From JABFRG01 sp046351415 (GTDB taxonomy: Bacteria; Myxococcota_A; Polyangia; Polyangiales; Polyangiaceae): a stretch of 64,000 nt of DNA. The DNA lies in the NCBI GenBank assembly GCA_046351415.1, contig JAXLYO010000007.1, positions 303,557 through 367,556 of the forward strand, read 5' to 3'. Made by a program: the position numbers and the translations under genes. Below, piece by piece: positions 44,201-53,052 of this stretch. Numbering within the stretch: the first letter of the stretch is position 1; every line of letters begins with the position of its first letter. The notes under the pieces were generated by a model. It was not told the DNA's origin. It ran no database searches and saw nothing but the letters and a program-made list of their open reading frames with translations.

Positions 44201-45544
44201 TCAGCCTTCGAGGACGTCTATCGAAGCTCCGAGGGCGCGCAGTGTACCCACGAAACGCGGAAAGATGCGCGTCACGCAGTCGGCACCGTCGATACGTGTA
44301 GGACCATCGCCTCGGAGCGCGAGGAGCGCCGAGAGCAGCGCGATCGTCGGGTTGCCTTCGGATGCGACGCGCGCCGCACTCACCGGCTCCGCGTTTCCAC
44401 GAATGACGAGCGCCGTGCCCTCCACGCGAGCGCCTTTCCCGAAGCGGCGAAGCACGTCCGCCGTGGCTTCGAGTTCTACGGCACTGACTCCGAGATCACG
44501 CAACTGCGACTCGCCATTCGCGAAGGCTAGGAGCGCCGCCATCGGGACGAGCTCGCTCCGGCTTCGCGACGCTCGTTCTCCCCCCAGCGCGATGGCGCTC
44601 AACGGTGAAGCCGAAGCCGAGAGATCGGCGACCATTTCTCCAAGCTCCTCGGAGCGAACGACGGACGTGAAGTTCGCGCGCATGTCTCGGAGAACTTCCG
44701 CGAACCCAGCTCGCGTCACATTGACCCCAACGCCGCGCACTTCGACGTTCGAGCCTGCGACCAAACACCCTGCTGCCACCAGCATTGCCGCCGACGAATA
44801 GTCGCCAGGAAGCATGACGTCGAATGCGGGGATGATTCCGTTCCAGCCCGCAGGCGATAGATGGACGAGCGGCCCGCTTGCGCGTACGGGCAGGCCGAGA
44901 GCGAAGAACATGCGCTCGAGGTGATCGAGAGACAAGCTTCCTTCGCGAAGCGTCGTGTCACCATGCGCAAAGAGCCCCGAGAGGAGTAGCGCCCCCTTGA
45001 GGTCGGCGTCACTCGGCTCGCTCTGCCACTCGATGCCGGTGAGATAGGCATCTTCCGGAAGTGCGCCAACGAGGAGAGGTGCGGTCGCATCACCGCGCAA
45101 GGGGCCTCGACCGCGTGCGGAGACCCGGGCGCCCCGTTCACGTAGGGGCAGGATGAGGTGCTGGAGTGGCTCGCGCGCGAGCTCGCCCGAAACCGTGAGT
45201 TCGGATTCGAAATCTTGCGCAGAGAGAACGCCCGCCAAGAGTGCGAGCGTCGTCATCGAGCGACCGCAATCGAGCGGGCCCTTGGGCGGCACGAGGCCGT
45301 AGATACCCACTCCGCGTACCCGGAGCGACTTCTCCTCCTTCGAAGCCTCGATGACGACCCCCAGCTTCGAGAGGCACGTGCGCGTGCACTCGGTCTCTTC
45401 CGTGAACGTATGACCACGCAACGTAGAAAACCCATCGGTGAGCGCGGCGAGAACGAGTGCGCGTTGCGTGATGGCCCGATCGGCGGGTACCGGCACGCGG
45501 CCCACGAGGGGCTTTGCCTGGGGATGGACGACGAGTGAAGTCAC
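44201..45544 (-). CDS. aroA: EPSP synthase family protein (AroA-like) with degenerate active site
   Basis: 447 residues from GTG 45544; the overall fold aligns with EPSP synthase along its whole length (LPGDYSSAAMLVAAGCLVAGS, GADCVTRIFPRF). Against the E. coli enzyme, from memory, Lys22-Ser23 are Arg-Ala (PADRAITQRALVLAAL), the GNAGTAMR loop is GRSMTTLA, Gln171 is lost, Asp313 is Glu, the VKETDR motif (Lys340, Glu341, Arg344) is VSAVEL, DHR (Arg386) is GNP, and Lys411 is Arg. It may not make EPSP. It belongs to a tight operon with a similarly altered PheA-like protein. A reference pipeline would call it aroA. Confidence 0.82.
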   Translation of the reverse strand: MTSLVVHPQAKPLVGRVPVPADRAITQRALVLAALTDGFSTLRGHTFTEETECTRTCLSKLGVVIEASKEEKSLRVRGVGIYGLVPPKGPLDCGRSMTTLALLAGVLSAQDFESELTVSGELAREPLQHLILPLRERGARVSARGRGPLRGDATAPLLVGALPEDAYLTGIEWQSEPSDADLKGALLLSGLFAHGDTTLREGSLSLDHLERMFFALGLPVRASGPLVHLSPAGWNGIIPAFDVMLPGDYSSAAMLVAAGCLVAGSNVEVRGVGVNVTRAGFAEVLRDMRANFTSVVRSEELGEMVADLSASASPLSAIALGGERASRSRSELVPMAALLAFANGESQLRDLGVSAVELEATADVLRRFGKGARVEGTALVIRGNAEPVSAARVASEGNPTIALLSALLALRGDGPTRIDGADCVTRIFPRFVGTLRALGASIDVLEG

Positions 45545-45550
45545 TCCGGT

Positions 45551-45853
45551 TCAGCTGCCAGAAAATGATGCCGCTGCGAGCAGGATGGCAGCGATGAACG
45601 TCGACGCAGCCACGGCCCAGATTCCGATCTTCCGCGCACCCCAGCGGCCCCCGTGTCGCACGAGGGACCAACCGACGAAGTTGCACGCGAAGCCGAGGCA
45701 CGCGAGCCCCGCAAAGACGAGATTCGCGACGCGGCCGAAACCGCTGCCCGAGAACGTGCGCACGGCGAAAATGGAGAGAAAGGCAAGGTGTGCCACCCCC
45801 CCCGCCGCCGCCAGCGCTCCGAGCGCCTTGTCGAGACCGTTACGTGCGCGCAT
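45551..45853 (-). CDS. Small membrane protein of unknown function
   Basis: 100 residues with about three hydrophobic segments (ALGALAAAGGVAHLAFLSIFAV, VANLVFAGLACLGFACNFVGW, IWAVAASTFIAAILLAAASF). Not recognised. It sits 3 bp after the lipoprotein gene and 6 bp before the aroA-like gene, so it is certainly part of that operon. Confidence 0.7.
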   Translation of the reverse strand: MRARNGLDKALGALAAAGGVAHLAFLSIFAVRTFSGSGFGRVANLVFAGLACLGFACNFVGWSLVRHGGRWGARKIGIWAVAASTFIAAILLAAASFSGS

Positions 45854-45856
45854 GGC

Positions 45857-46849
45857 TCAGCCTCCGAGCACGCCCGGGAGCGCGACGAGCAGGTCTTTCA
45901 ATTGCTTGTCGTCTACACCGAATTTGACTTGTACGTCCGTCTTCTCGGCCTTGATGTCGAGTCCTTGGAGCGTGGGCACGGGTGTTCCGAGTGCAGCGAG
46001 GCCACTTGCAAATTTCGCAGCGCGGCCGAGGTTTTGTGCGCCGGCTTTCGCGTTGTCGTCGTTGTCGTACGTCAGTGTTCCGGCGATGTTGAAGCCGGGC
46101 GCTTTGAAGTCGCCGAGCACGCGCACGACCTTGAGGCCCTTGAAGTCGAGGAACTTCATGTCGGCGATGCGAATGGTTCCAGACTGACCGGCGAGGTCCG
46201 CAGCGACGGCGAAGGAAGCACCTTCGGAGGCAAGCGTGTCGACCATGAACCCCGTGAGCGTGCGCGCGGGCACACCGTCACGAACGCGATCGAGTGCGCG
46301 GCGGACGGCCCCGTCGGTGCCCACGACGGCGACCTTCTCGGAGAGAATGCAGAACGAGACCTTCGACGCGCTGTAGATCGTGCGGCTCGCATACGGTGTC
46401 GCCGTGAGCTGTGCACCACCGCGAAGCGTCGTGTGTTGATCGATGGCGCGCTTCACCTTGGCTTCGTCGAAGCGACCGATCGCGACGACTTCCACGTCGA
46501 CGCCTTGAAGCGCGTAGGAGCCTACATAGACCGTATCGACGTCCTTCGAGAGCGAGAAACCTGCCTCGGGTCCCATCGGGAAATAGCGGTCGGCGAGGTT
46601 GATGGCTTCGGCACCGGAGGCCCCGGCCGCAAACATCGCCCTCACGTCGACGCGCCCCATGGCGATGGGGCCGGACGGGAACAGGGCGATGGGATCACTC
46701 TCGAGCGTGCGCGGTGCGTCGGCCGCCGTCTTGGCGTCACCGGCCTTGTTGCCACCACATGCGGAGGCAAGGAGCGCGACACAGATGGAAAGCAATGAAG
46801 CGCGGCGTAGGGAGGCGCCGAGCACGCGAGAGGGCAAGGTCCACGTCAT
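45857..46849 (-). CDS. Lipoprotein of unknown function
   Basis: 330 residues with a basic signal peptide and lipobox LLASAC, then GGNKAGDAK. The soluble part alternates strands and helices (GPIAMGRVDVRAMF, VDTVYVGSYALQGVDVEVVAIGRFDEAKVKRAID, KVSFCILSEKVAVVGTDGAVRRALDRVRDG). This suggests a repeated alpha/beta lipoprotein domain found in myxobacteria; no function is known to me. It lies 19 bp after the pheA-like gene and 3 bp before the small membrane protein. Confidence 0.7.
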   Translation of the reverse strand: MTWTLPSRVLGASLRRASLLSICVALLASACGGNKAGDAKTAADAPRTLESDPIALFPSGPIAMGRVDVRAMFAAGASGAEAINLADRYFPMGPEAGFSLSKDVDTVYVGSYALQGVDVEVVAIGRFDEAKVKRAIDQHTTLRGGAQLTATPYASRTIYSASKVSFCILSEKVAVVGTDGAVRRALDRVRDGVPARTLTGFMVDTLASEGASFAVAADLAGQSGTIRIADMKFLDFKGLKVVRVLGDFKAPGFNIAGTLTYDNDDNAKAGAQNLGRAAKFASGLAALGTPVPTLQGLDIKAEKTDVQVKFGVDDKQLKDLLVALPGVLGG

Positions 46850-46868
46850 GGCGGACCAGTCTATCGCA

Positions 46869-47963
46869 TCAGGCTTCGCGGGGGTAGCTGCCGAGCAACT
46901 TGTAGTACTTCGTGAGGCGCTTCACCTCTTCGAGCGCGAGCACGACGTTCCTGTCGGTGGCGTGGCCCTCGATCTCCATGAAAAACAGATAGACCCACGT
47001 TTCGCCGGGGCTCGGCCGCGACTCGATCTTCGTGAGGTTGATGTCGCGTTCGGCGAACTTGGACAAGATGCCTTGCAGAGCCCCCGGTGTGTCGCTCACG
47101 CTGAAGACGAGCGCCGTGAGGTCGCGGCCGGTGCGCGGTGCACCACGAGGGCCCACGACGGCGTAGCGCACGTGCTCGACACCGGTGTCACGGGCATTCG
47201 GAAAGAGCACCGTGAGGCCCCGTCCGGCCGCGAACGTCTCGAGAAGGACCGCGGCGCCACCGTGATCGGATTCGGCCATCTCGGCCGCGTGTACGAGAGA
47301 CCGGACGTCCACGACTTTCGCATTCGGAAACTCGCGAGCAACGAACTCGCGGCAGGCGGCATGGTCGGACGTCGTCGCGAACACGTGGTCGATGTCCTTC
47401 TGATTGCCGTTCTTGCTGGCGATGCAGAGGCGCTCCTGGACGTCGAAGCAAGCCACGATGCGCAGGTCTTGGAGGATGAGCGCACGAATGGTCGCGTCGA
47501 CGGGTCCGTAGGGCCTCGTTTCGTACGGCACGACGGCGACGGCATGCTGGCCGCGAACGACAGACTCGAATGCGACGTCGAGTGCAGCGACGGATTGATA
47601 CACCGCATGCGCGGCGAAACGCTGTCGAGCGGCGGCATGACTCGGGCCCTCTTCGGGCCCCACGTAGACGACGGGCGTGGGCTCGGCGAAGGGATTCGTG
47701 GCCGAAAACACGGCCCGAAAGACCTCTCGCATCGAGGACGGGGCGATGACTCCAGTGCCACGCGCAACGACCGCATCGAGCGGAGCACCTTCACCGGGAC
47801 CTCCGCCCTGTGCGACGCGGGAGACGGCTTGCTTCTGCCCGGCCTTCTTCTGCGTGAGCGCACGGCGCTCGAGCAGCGCAACGAGCTGCGCGTCGATCTT
47901 GTCGAGCTCCTGCGAAAGCTCGTCCGGCTTGCCCGAGTTGCCTTGCGTCATGCCTTCGAGCAT
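46869..47963 (-). CDS. pheA: Chorismate mutase/prephenate dehydratase-like protein with degenerate catalysis and intact ACT domain
   Basis: 364 residues in the P-protein order: mutase-like helix (ELDKIDAQLVALLERRALTQKKAG), dehydratase-like domain (YVGPEEGPSHAAARQRF, VVPYETRPYGPV), then ACT. The ACT Phe-binding motifs GAL and IESRP are intact (GALQGILSKFAERDINLTKIESRP). The dehydratase motifs are not: the catalytic TRF is VRY, and ENS/ENT is ETR. Several mutase Arg/Lys positions are also absent. It may be a regulator, or use a changed chemistry. An ATG at 47951 is an alternative start. It heads the operon that runs to cmk. Confidence 0.8.
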   Translation of the reverse strand: MLEGMTQGNSGKPDELSQELDKIDAQLVALLERRALTQKKAGQKQAVSRVAQGGGPGEGAPLDAVVARGTGVIAPSSMREVFRAVFSATNPFAEPTPVVYVGPEEGPSHAAARQRFAAHAVYQSVAALDVAFESVVRGQHAVAVVPYETRPYGPVDATIRALILQDLRIVACFDVQERLCIASKNGNQKDIDHVFATTSDHAACREFVAREFPNAKVVDVRSLVHAAEMAESDHGGAAVLLETFAAGRGLTVLFPNARDTGVEHVRYAVVGPRGAPRTGRDLTALVFSVSDTPGALQGILSKFAERDINLTKIESRPSPGETWVYLFFMEIEGHATDRNVVLALEEVKRLTKYYKLLGSYPREA

Positions 47964-47986
47964 ACCACCATATCAACGGCGTATCG

Positions 47987-48409
47987 ATGGACCGCATGAT
48001 CTTCAAATACGAAGAGCTCCTTCGGCTGAGGCGTGCTGCAACGCACGGCAACGGCGAATCGCCTCGTGCCGAATTGCGGGCTTTGAGCGCCGAATTTCCG
48101 GGGTCCCTGCGAGAGCTAGACCGACTGCCGATCCGCGAAATCGAAAGGCGCATCGCCACGTTGCGCGGAGCGCAGCCGGACAAGATGCTCGAGACCATCG
48201 CCCTCTACCACCGGCGCATGCGCGAAGCACTCCGCGACGTTCGCACGGTTCGTCAGGTCGAAGAGCCGCCTGCGGGGCGTTCGACGGGGCGGCGTCTGTC
48301 GGCCGAGGTTCTCACCCGGGTTTCCGCAGAAGCGAACGTGGAAGAGGGCGCGCTTCGGACAGCCCTCGGGCTTGCGCCACGGCCGCGCTCCGCCCGCGTT
48401 TCTGCCTAG
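47987..48409 (+). CDS. Conserved-looking hypothetical protein
   Basis: 140 residues, Arg- and Glu-rich, mostly helical (KYEELLRLRRAA, LRELDRLPIREIERRIATLRG, MLETIALYHRRMREALRDVRTV). No known family was recognised. Codon pattern and the 23-bp divergent spacing from the pheA-like gene support it as real. Its stop codon overlaps the convergent zinc-ribbon gene's stop by a few bases. ATG 47996 is an alternative start. Confidence 0.5.
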   Translation: MDRMIFKYEELLRLRRAATHGNGESPRAELRALSAEFPGSLRELDRLPIREIERRIATLRGAQPDKMLETIALYHRRMREALRDVRTVRQVEEPPAGRSTGRRLSAEVLTRVSAEANVEEGALRTALGLAPRPRSARVSA

Positions 48410-48741
48410 GTCGTCGAACCGCCGGACGAGCCGCCCGACGTACTCGTGGAAGGTGCCGCCGCGGGTTTGCTCTCGGTCTTCGTCTCTGTAGACGTCGACG
48501 TGCTCGAGCTGCTCGAGCTGCTCGAACTGCTCGAACTGGAGCTCTCCGAGCCGCCCTTGGACGACGAGTAGAGGTCCGCGTACCAGCCGCCGCCCTTCAA
48601 GATGAAGTTACCGCCGCTGATGAGGCGCTGAGCGGTTTTGCCTTGGCATTTCGGGCACGTGTCGAGGGCATTCTCGGAGATCTTCTGGATCTCCTCCCAA
48701 CGGTTTCCGCAAGCGCTGCAGGCATATTCGTAGGTCGGCAT
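48406..48741 (-). CDS. FmdB-type zinc ribbon protein with poly-Ser tail
   Basis: 111 residues from ATG 48741. The N-terminal 45 residues are the FmdB zinc ribbon: MPTYEYACSACGNRWE and DTCPKCQGKTAQRLISGG, two CxxC pairs that bind one zinc. The rest is a disordered tail with a run of more than ten Ser, then Thr, Glu, Lys and Gly. Function of the family is unclear. The start further upstream at 48852 adds residues unlike the family. Confidence 0.85.
   Translation of the reverse strand: MPTYEYACSACGNRWEEIQKISENALDTCPKCQGKTAQRLISGGNFILKGGGWYADLYSSSKGGSESSSSSSSSSSSSSSTSTSTETKTESKPAAAPSTSTSGGSSGGSTT
48502..48537. repeat. Four 9-bp units coding for the poly-Ser tail
   Basis: GCTCGAGCT, GCTCGAGCT, GCTCGAACT and GCTCGAACT in tandem on the + strand, read on the minus strand as Ser codons (AGC/TCG/AGT). 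Slippage here would vary the tail in steps of three residues. Confidence 0.7.
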
Positions 48742-49017
48742 GGGCGTCGCGACCCACGTATGTCGAGCGCGCCGCCGCGTCAAGACCCGGCGTTCTACGA
48801 CGTTCACTGAACACTTCAGGCTTGCACGGGTGCGCAGTTCAGCGTACTCCATGGAGAAGAAGTGACCCTATGTGAAGTTACATCACGTGGTGCATATGGT
48901 CGCTCAAGCTATCGAATCACTTACGGAAGTAGCCGTTCGCTTCCCTCTGTGTCCTTCCTCCAGACCGCTCCGCTGATGTTCTAGCGGAACCCATGACCAG
49001 GCAAAGCCAAGCAACAG

Positions 49018-52000
49018 ATGAAGATTAAGAAGCTGGAGCTCCTCGGGTTCAAGTCCTTCGTGGACCGCACCGTCGTCCACTTTGATCACGATGTCATCGG
49101 CATCGTGGGCCCGAATGGGTGCGGGAAGTCGAACATCGTCGACGCCATTCGCTGGTGTATGGGCGAACAGTCGGCGAAGCACCTCCGCGGCCGGAGCATG
49201 GAAGACGTCATCTTCAACGGCTCCGAGTCGCGCGGTCCGAACGAGTTTGCGGAAGTGACGCTCACGTTCGAAAACGACGACCCCTCCGAGTTGCCGCTCG
49301 AGCTCCAGAGCTATGCGGAGCTCGCGGTCACGCGCCGTCTCTATCGCACCGGTGAGAGCGAGTATCTCATCAACAAGACCCAGGTGCGTCTCAAGGACGT
49401 CACGGATCTGTTCCTCGGCACGGGCGTCGGTACGAAGGCCTACTCCATCGTCGAGCAGGGCAAGATCGGCCTCATCGTCAGCGCGAAGCCGGAAGACCGT
49501 CGTCTGCTCATCGAGGAGGCCGCTGGCATCACGAAGTTCAAGTCTCGGAAGAAGCAAGCCGAGCGCAAGATGGAGCTCACGCAGCAGAACTTGCTCCGCG
49601 TCGGCGACATCATCGCAGAAATCGAGCGCAACTTGGGCTCGCTCAAGCGTCAGGCCGCCAAAGCAGAGCGCTACCTCGGCTACCGTTCCGAGCTCGAAGA
49701 CCTGCAGCTCTACGAAGCGTCGCACCGCTACCTGGAGCACTCCGCGTGGGTTCGCATCGAAGCGCAGGCCGTCGACGAGCACACGCTCGCCGCGGAAGAG
49801 GCGCGCACACGTCTCATCACGCGCGAAACTGAGCTGGAGACCGCACGCCTCGAGGCCCATTCGGCCGAGTCGGGCTTGGAAGAAGCGACCTCGACGCACT
49901 TCGCCGCCGAGAATGCCGTTCGCACCGAGCAGGTCGCGCTCGAGCGCGCACGCGACCGCCGCCTCTCGCTGGAGGAGCGCGACACGCAGGCGGAGCGCGA
50001 CATCGAACAGCTCCGCGCCCAACGTGAGTCGCTGACCGCCGAAGCCGCAAGCTACGTCGCAACGCTCGAAGCCCTGAAGGACGACGACGGCGCGCATGCG
50101 GCAACGCTCGCCTTGGAAGAGGGCGTCCTCTCGGACTTGGCGAAGAACCTCGCCGAAGCGGAGGCACGCCTTTCCGAGGTGAAGCAAGCGCTCGCGAATG
50201 CCGACCGCGACATCGCCTCCGCCGAAGCCAAACTCGGCGGTTTCGATCGCCGCAAAGAAGACCTCGAAGACCGCCACGGCCGTCTCGAATACGAAGATCG
50301 CGACCTCGTCGGCACCTGCAAGGAGAACGAGGCCCGCAAGGTGCGCCTCGAGCAGGACCTCAAAGACCTCCGCGAGGGCAAGGTCACCACGGCCGAAGAG
50401 CGCGCGCGCCTCGAAGAGCGCCTTTCGGAGCTCCGTGTCGTCATCGTCGAGAGCGAGCAGAATCTCGAGCACGCGAAAAACGAGCACCAGCGCAAGCGCT
50501 CGCGTTTGCAGGCACTGCTCGAGCTCCAAGCCCGTCTCGATGGCGTCGGAGCCGGCACGAAATCGCTACTCGAGGGCAAGGCCGAAGGCGTACTCGGTCT
50601 CGTTGCAGACCACATCCACTTGCCTGCAGAATACACACAGGCGCTCGCGGGCCTTCTCGGATCGCGGTTGCAAGAGGTCGTCGTTTCGAGTGAAGAGCGC
50701 GGCGTCGAGCTCCTGCGCGAGCTCGCCCAGAAGAGCCGCGGCCGCGCGACCGTCATCCCGCTTCATCCGAGGCACTCTGCGGGCGGGCTTCCCCTCCCCG
50801 CGCATGCCGAGGGCCGCGCGGTGCGTATGCTTTCGCTCCTTTCTTGGCCCAAGGCGAGCGAGAGCCTCGTCACCGCGCTCGTTGGTGACGCCATCCTCGC
50901 CGACGACGAAGCACTCGCGTCGCAGCTCTGTCGCGAACTCCATGTGCCGGTGGTGACGCCGGAAGGCACGTTCTTCCATCCCGACGGGCGCGTATCCGGC
51001 GGCGCAGGCGACACGCTTGCAGCCGGCATGATCGACCTCATGCGCGAAGTCAAGGGCCTCACGGAAGAGGTCACGACCGCCGCGAATCTCGCCGAATCGC
51101 GTCTCACACATCACCAAGAGCTTCGAGCGGAAATCGCCGGCATCCAAACCGCGCTCGAGCGCGCACGACAAGAAGCACATCTGGGGGAGATTGCCTTCGT
51201 TCGTGGGGAGAACGACCTCAAAGCCGTTTCGCTCGAGCTCGAAAAGGCGACGAAGCGCCGTGCCGCGCTGGCCGAAGAGCTCCACAATCTCAAAGAGGCG
51301 CTCACCCAAGCCGAAGCGGAGCGCGCCGAAGCGGAGCGCGTTCTCTCCGAAGCGAAGGCCGTCCAAGCAACCGCGGGTGACGCGGTCCTCGAGCGCGAGA
51401 CCCATGTGGGCAGCGCCCGGGCGCGCGTCGAAGAGCAGCGGCACAAGGTCACCGAGGTTCGCGTCATCGCGGCAGGCCTCCGCGAGAAGGTGCTGGCTGC
51501 TACGGGCGCAAAAGAGCGCCTCGAGCGGAGCATCGTCGAGCTCGAAGAGCGTGAGCGCCGCCTCGAGAAGGAGCGCAACGATGTCGCCGAACAGCTCGGT
51601 CAGACGTTTGCGAGTGCGTTCCGTCACAAGGAAGCGCTCGAGAAGGCTCTCGACGCAGCGAGCATCGCCGAGACGACGCTCACGCAGGCCAAAGAAGCCT
51701 ACGAAGGCGTGCGCGCCGGGCTCATGGAGCGCGAGGCGGAGCTGAAAGAGCTCCGCGGCGCCGCGGAAGAGACCCGCGAGAACCTCACGAAGCACGAGAT
51801 GGTGCTTCGTGAGCACCAGATGAGCCTCGAGCATCTCGTGGGATCCATCCGCGAGCGCTTCCGCGGCCTCTCGCTTCCCCGCATCATCGGCGACTATCAT
51901 ATGCGTCCCCCGCCGGACGCCGATACACACGCACGCGTGACGGAGCTCGGGCACCTGCTCGAGCGCATGGGCAGCGTCAATCTCGACGCCATGAAGGAGC

Positions 52001-52611
52001 ACACGGACGCCGAGGAACGCTATACGTTCTACTCGACGCAGAAGGCCGACCTCGACAAGGCTCTCTCGGACCTCCACCAGGCCATTCTCGAGATGAACAA
52101 GGAATCGAAGCGCCTCTTCCGCGAGGCCTTCGACGCCATCAACCAGAAGTTCCAGGAGATCTTCCCGAAGATGTTCCGCGGCGGTCGCGCTTCGCTGCGC
52201 CTCACCGATCCGGAAGACATGCTCGAGACGGGCATCGACATTCTCGCCCAGCCGCCCGGCAAGAAGCTCGCGAGCATCGAGCTCATGAGCGGTGGCGAGA
52301 AGGCCCTCACGGCCGTGTCGCTCATCTTCGCGATCTTCCAAATCAAGCCGTCGCCGTTCTGTATTCTCGACGAAGTCGATGCTCCGCTCGATGAGGCGAA
52401 CGTCGCCCGGTACAACGAGATGATTCGCGAGATGACGGACCGCTCGCAGTTCATCATCATCACGCACATCAAGAAGACGATGCAGCTCGTCGACGTCCTC
52501 TACGGCGTCACGATGCAGGAGGCGGGCGTCTCCAGGCTCGTCAGCGTCAAGATCAGCGACGCTGCCGTGCGGACCCAAAAGCTCCCCGCCGCGGCGACTG
52601 CAGTCGCGTAG
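49018..52611 (+). CDS. smc: Chromosome segregation protein SMC
   Basis: 1197 residues, full length. Walker A GPNGCGKSN near residue 32, two long coiled-coil arms, a hinge around residues 500-660, signature ELMSGGEKAL near 1088 and Walker B FCILDEVDAPLD. The ATPase organises chromosome arms with ScpA and ScpB, which are not encoded here. The 276-bp gap before it (48742-49017) holds only probable promoter sequence, including a CACGTG palindrome near 48880; no gene was seen. Confidence 0.96.
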   Translation: MKIKKLELLGFKSFVDRTVVHFDHDVIGIVGPNGCGKSNIVDAIRWCMGEQSAKHLRGRSMEDVIFNGSESRGPNEFAEVTLTFENDDPSELPLELQSYAELAVTRRLYRTGESEYLINKTQVRLKDVTDLFLGTGVGTKAYSIVEQGKIGLIVSAKPEDRRLLIEEAAGITKFKSRKKQAERKMELTQQNLLRVGDIIAEIERNLGSLKRQAAKAERYLGYRSELEDLQLYEASHRYLEHSAWVRIEAQAVDEHTLAAEEARTRLITRETELETARLEAHSAESGLEEATSTHFAAENAVRTEQVALERARDRRLSLEERDTQAERDIEQLRAQRESLTAEAASYVATLEALKDDDGAHAATLALEEGVLSDLAKNLAEAEARLSEVKQALANADRDIASAEAKLGGFDRRKEDLEDRHGRLEYEDRDLVGTCKENEARKVRLEQDLKDLREGKVTTAEERARLEERLSELRVVIVESEQNLEHAKNEHQRKRSRLQALLELQARLDGVGAGTKSLLEGKAEGVLGLVADHIHLPAEYTQALAGLLGSRLQEVVVSSEERGVELLRELAQKSRGRATVIPLHPRHSAGGLPLPAHAEGRAVRMLSLLSWPKASESLVTALVGDAILADDEALASQLCRELHVPVVTPEGTFFHPDGRVSGGAGDTLAAGMIDLMREVKGLTEEVTTAANLAESRLTHHQELRAEIAGIQTALERARQEAHLGEIAFVRGENDLKAVSLELEKATKRRAALAEELHNLKEALTQAEAERAEAERVLSEAKAVQATAGDAVLERETHVGSARARVEEQRHKVTEVRVIAAGLREKVLAATGAKERLERSIVELEERERRLEKERNDVAEQLGQTFASAFRHKEALEKALDAASIAETTLTQAKEAYEGVRAGLMEREAELKELRGAAEETRENLTKHEMVLREHQMSLEHLVGSIRERFRGLSLPRIIGDYHMRPPPDADTHARVTELGHLLERMGSVNLDAMKEHTDAEERYTFYSTQKADLDKALSDLHQAILEMNKESKRLFREAFDAINQKFQEIFPKMFRGGRASLRLTDPEDMLETGIDILAQPPGKKLASIELMSGGEKALTAVSLIFAIFQIKPSPFCILDEVDAPLDEANVARYNEMIREMTDRSQFIIITHIKKTMQLVDVLYGVTMQEAGVSRLVSVKISDAAVRTQKLPAAATAVA

Positions 52612-52804
52612 CCTGGGCGCAGCATTCTGGTCATGGAACCAGGGCCTCTGCAGGCACGGACGAGGTCGAGCTCCGCCAACGGGTCGAGACCTTTTGGCCC
52701 ACGTCCACGGCTGCTCGATCTTTGCACCGAATCGCGCGTCCATCCAATCGATCGACCGCCGACGAGGGCTTCTCGCTCAGCGGCCCCTCCTTCGCGCTGA
52801 TCAC

Positions 52805-52956
52805 AGCGGAGGCGCGGGGCGCGGCGAAGGGAGAGCGAACGCAAAAATCCCCGGCCAGCAGCCGCCGACTCGGCCGCCTCGTCGGGAGGCGTCCAGACAT
52901 GCGGCCGGGGATTTTGTGCGGAGCGGAAACGAAGCCGTGACCCCGCGATCCGCGGT
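52805..52956. repeat. Structured dispersed repeat, copy 3
   Basis: Aligns without gaps to 955-1106 with three substitutions. The inner stem AAAATCCCCGGCC / GGCCGGGGATTTT and the enclosed GCCTC/GAGGC hairpin are unchanged. It lies between the convergent smc and GGDEF genes. The rest of the 441-bp interval 52612-53052 shows no gene or other signal. Confidence 0.85.
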
Positions 52957-53052
52957 CCCTCTCCCGACATCCACTCCTATGTAAAGCCTTCTCAAATCCG
53001 ATCGAGCGCCTACAAAGTCAGCTTAGCCTCGGAGGCGCTCGGAGCAGCAGCG

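Noticed and set aside
48904..52743. Long minus-strand frames opposite smc (541 and 725 residues)
   Set aside because: Shadows of the SMC coiled-coil codons; no motif, and smc is unambiguous.
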